Below the pieces are notes generated by a model. The model did not search any database and was not told the origin of the DNA. It was given only the letters and a program-made list of their open reading frames with translations. Both the position numbers and the translations under genes were made by a program. 64,000 nt of DNA, from positions 142,510,920 through 142,574,919 of the forward strand of contig OX235279.1 of NCBI GenBank assembly GCA_944472155.2, in the 5' to 3' direction. The stretch comes from Trichobilharzia szidati. Its lineage: Eukaryota; Platyhelminthes; Trematoda; Strigeidida; Schistosomatidae. Numbering within the stretch: the first letter of the stretch is position 1; the number at the start of each line of letters is the position of its first letter. This document shows, in pieces, positions 57,301 to 61,674 of the stretch.

Positions 57301-60300
57301 GTGTGTGTGGTTGTCTTCTGGGTGACCGGAGTAAATCACTGACTCACCTGTTGACAATTTGGTGAGTCCGTATCCGTTCCATCTGCTTTCGCAGATCCCC
57401 AATACTTGTAGTCCGTATCTCCTCATTTCGCTTGCGATCTGGGCAGCTTTGCTAGTCTCGTACATGGTGCGGACATTCCATGTCCCCACACAGACTTTTT
57501 CTTTTGACGCAAGGAGATTGTTCACGCTGAAGTTTCTGTAGCATCTTTGTTTACAGGGTGGGTTTGCTGGCCTCACGCCAGATTAATTTAAAACACCATT
57601 ATTCTGAATGGTTTTTTGAGATTGTTCATCATACTTCTCCAACAATTAATTTTAGAACATCTAATTTTAAGTAAACTGCTTCATTTAAAAAAACAGTTCA
57701 GCGGAATCAGAATATATTTTTATATAACCTCCTCTGCAGATTTAGCGGCTAAGGATGTTGAATACTTAGATGAAAAGACCTTCAAGCAGGTAGGCAGGAC
57801 GCTAGAAGTCTGATGCTATGCAAGCCTTTATTTCATCTTCATTCCTAATCTGTCGCGTCAGTGCCAGCTTGCAAATCCACGGTTATCCAAGACAGCTTTA
57901 CCAGTCATGAATAAATATCAAAATCAAGTACTCTAGGAAGATCCAATCCAAGTAAAAGATTACAAAACCTATTATTAGACTCTGAGTTTCACGTTAAATA
58001 AACTGAAACACAAGCAAGTGTCAGGTAACATTACATGGGGAAACAAGTGTTTATTCAAATGAAGTTTAAGAATTGTTGATATGAGAGGAGTATTCATAGT
58101 AACAACGAATATGAAATGTGAGGATTTTCATAGAGTGAATAATTTACTAGGAATGGTTTGATTTAACATGTTCTGGTCATGCACCAACACCAGTTAGAGA
58201 ACCAACGAGTTACATAAAGGATGTGTAAGCCATAACTTGTGAGTCGGTGGCTCAGAGGGAAAACGCTCACCAACGACCCACCCGGCCGACTCACTTCTAA
58301 ATCTCTGTAAGCCGTTGGTAATGTCGGTAAAGAGGGGGAGGTTGGGTGCGAGGCTAGCAACCTTACCCTGTAAAAATAAAACCACTACTACGGAAACTTC
58401 AAAGCTCTAGCTTGAAGCCCCAAGTTCTACTCGGAACAGGAAGGCACAAAACTTTTTTTAAACTTTACATTGAGGATGTAGAATTTCCAGTATTATACAA
58501 CTACAACTACGTTAAAGGTCACTTTTTAAGCCATTGAAGCTAATTGTCAGCATGTAAAAATTTGACAACTGTGTTGAAATCCAATAATTTTCCAGCGCAA
58601 CATATACCACATTCATCTAAGGAGTTACAGATGCGCAATTCCAGTATTTTTACATTAGTTTTCTGCAGTAGTACTGGGTGGCATTGAGAACAATACCGAA
58701 GGAGAACGTTTTAAAATATTATCTTTTTTAGCAGCTTGAGCAATCTGTTACTTTGAAAGAGTCCATGTCTTTTTACAGGGTATGAAGTCGTTTTGTCTTA
58801 CCTGAATAAACCACAGTTATTATCTATTTCTTCTCAAGCTGCTTTTACGAAGAAATTTCTAATTTGTTGTCAACTTCGAATCTTTGTAAGCGAAAAAATA
58901 AACATTCTCAAGCGATCAACATTCTATCATATCCGATTGTTATGTTTTTTCTAAATTGTATGTACTATTAGCCTGGTGTTAATGCAGTAGTTTTTGTTTC
59001 ATTTCCCAGGCAAACCATATCTTGTTACCTATCCAAATAATATGACTGCTCAAATTGGAAGTGTAGTCACGATGGAATGTCTTGCAGAAGGTCAGCCCAA
59101 ACCAACTATTACATGGTATAAAGATAAACAGTTAATCACGCTTCATGGACATCGTTCAGTTGTAAATAATGGTTCTCTGAGGTAAGTAAATAAGAACTGT
59201 GAAGTAGCCGGGAGTTGCATATTTTCATAATGAGAAGAATTTTCTAAATACCACCAGTCGATGACAGACTGGAACTAAGCTGCATGATATGTTGCTGATC
59301 AAAGCTATCTAACTACCAGTGACATCAATAATACAAAATGCAGAAGGGTGAAAAAAAAGTTGAAGAATTAACTGAAATATATGTTCTCTTGGAATTGAAA
59401 ATGCGTTTCGAAGGTGTTATTTAGTCGAGGCAACCGCCCAGTCACTGAATAGAGAGTTTTTATTTACTAGCCTATCAGTGCTCATGACTAATATATTTTT
59501 ACCTACATTTATGTGAGTAGAATGGCATAGAAACTCAAGACCAGTTATCTGGAAGTTAAACATCCAAGCTGAACATACATAATTTAGCACTGGTGTATGA
59601 TATATGTCTAATGTCACATAAACTCTAAGACTTACAGGCGAAAACCAACAAACTGGTAGAAGAGGAAGTGAGCGATGACAGAACTGCAGGTGAATATAGA
59701 GAAGACGGAGTTGATGAAGGTAACCAACCAACAGCAACAACGACAACACCCAGCACCAATCACAATCAACGCGAGAGATTTGACAGAGGCTACTTTCTGC
59801 CTTCACTCATCTGGGAAGCACGGTTTCAATCAAAGGCAGTCGGAATGGACGAAGATGTCAAAGCCAGCCAGAATCGGAAAGGCGAGACACGCTTTCATCA
59901 ACCTGAAATCAGTTTGGAAATCTTATGCACTCAGTCAGCATGAAGAAGTAGATTCGGATTTTCAACACAAAGTCAGCCAATTCTTCTATACAGGTCAGAA
60001 ACTTGGCTGGCGTGTCACGAAAAGGATTTCCAACAGGCTACTGCAGACTTTTATCAACAACTGCCCCCTTCACTGGCTCCCTACTGAAAATCAAATGGCC
60101 GGCCAGGAAGAATTGGTAACAAGAAGCTGAGGGAACAAACCAACCAAGAGCCGATCGCCCAACAAATATGTAGGAGAAGGTGGAGATGGATCGGGCATAC
60201 ATTGAGGAAAACGTCGAATGATATCGCACGCAATGTAGGCCATCACTCGAGTAGAATCCTAGCGGGAAGCGGCGAAGAGTGGGTAGTCAGTGAGAGGGTG

Positions 60301-61540
60301 ACATGGAGGAGATCTTGTGAGAGATTGTGGGCAATCGTGGTCCAAGCTGAAGAGGACGGCAGAAGATAGGACAAAATGCGGATATGTTGTTGTTGAAGCC
60401 CTATGTTTTACTCGGAACTCAAGCGAATAATAATAATAATAATAATAATAATAAAGAAACCAAGTTCTAAAATAGTCATGTTTGTCTTAGCACATCTAAA
60501 GCAGACTGAATGAAGTTATATGTTGAATAATGTGCATGGGAGAATTCCAGAAGAAGTAAGGAAATACCTCGTTTACATTGTCTAACACTGGTAGTTTTAA
60601 CATAAAATGAGTTGTCATTTGATTTGAAATATTAGAATAATCGATTTTATTTAAGTTAGCATTCCAACATCAAAATTTGACCTGAATCTGCTTACTAGTT
60701 CTAAACTGTCTTTAAAATTCATCTTTCCATCTGAATACAGCCATGATTTATGGATAAGAGTCTGAACCTGACGACATTTAGTGATGTCAAGTGATTTGTT
60801 TGATGAATGCTACTCATCGAGACGTTTTAGGTCACTATTACGATTGAATAAGTGCGTCGGTGGCATAGCGGTTAGGACACTCGCCGACCACGCACATGGT
60901 CCGGAGTTCGATCCCCGGACGACGCACTCCTTTACCTCGTTAAGCCAGAAATAAAAAATCTGATGAAGAGGAACCACAATCATGCACATAGGCATAAATG
61001 TTTATTTATATACCAGACCGTAGTCCAGTAATTAGGGAAATGAATGAGGATCAAGCCCTCAAATCATTACTTCAAACAGGGATAGGACTCAATGCCTCGC
61101 AGTGTGATAGCTGCTCGAGCACTTACGTCTCCCCGACAAAACATTAAGTCGTCTACAAACGATTTAGTATCCTCACGCTCATACCACAATTAGATATCGT
61201 GTCGACCCCTACACCCCGAAATCCGGAGCATAGTTTATGGTCATCGCTCTGGCGTAACACCAGACCTAATGGGCCTAGCCGAACACATGGTCCAGTCCAG
61301 ACACCAAAAGGAATACGTAAGCTTGCCCAGCCACGTGTCGGATACGGAATGTACCGTTGCAAATATGGACGGGATTCAGACTTAGAGGCGTTCAGTCTTA
61401 ATCCCTCAGATGGTAGCTTCGCACCACTGGCCTTTCGACCAGGCACATATACCAATTGTCTGAACTTGCGGTTCCTCTCGTACTAAACAGGATTACCATA
61501 GCAACGGTCAGATTGTACTTCACTGATTAGTGTACTCATT

Positions 61541-61594
<54 letters not shown>

Positions 61595-61629
61595 ATTAGT
61601 GGGTGAACAATCCAACGCTTGGTGAATTC

Positions 61630-61674
<45 letters not shown>

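Noticed and set aside
55175..57541. Many plus-strand open frames of 60-111 codons
   Set aside because: Antisense shadows of the RTE ORF.
57616..57813. Possible extra exon between exons 27 and 28
   Set aside because: The frame has no Ig signature (no Cys/Trp pattern), and exons 27 and 28 already join in phase 1.
61153..61486. Open frames of 100 and 95 codons
   Set aside because: The sequence is 28S rRNA; the frames are chance.
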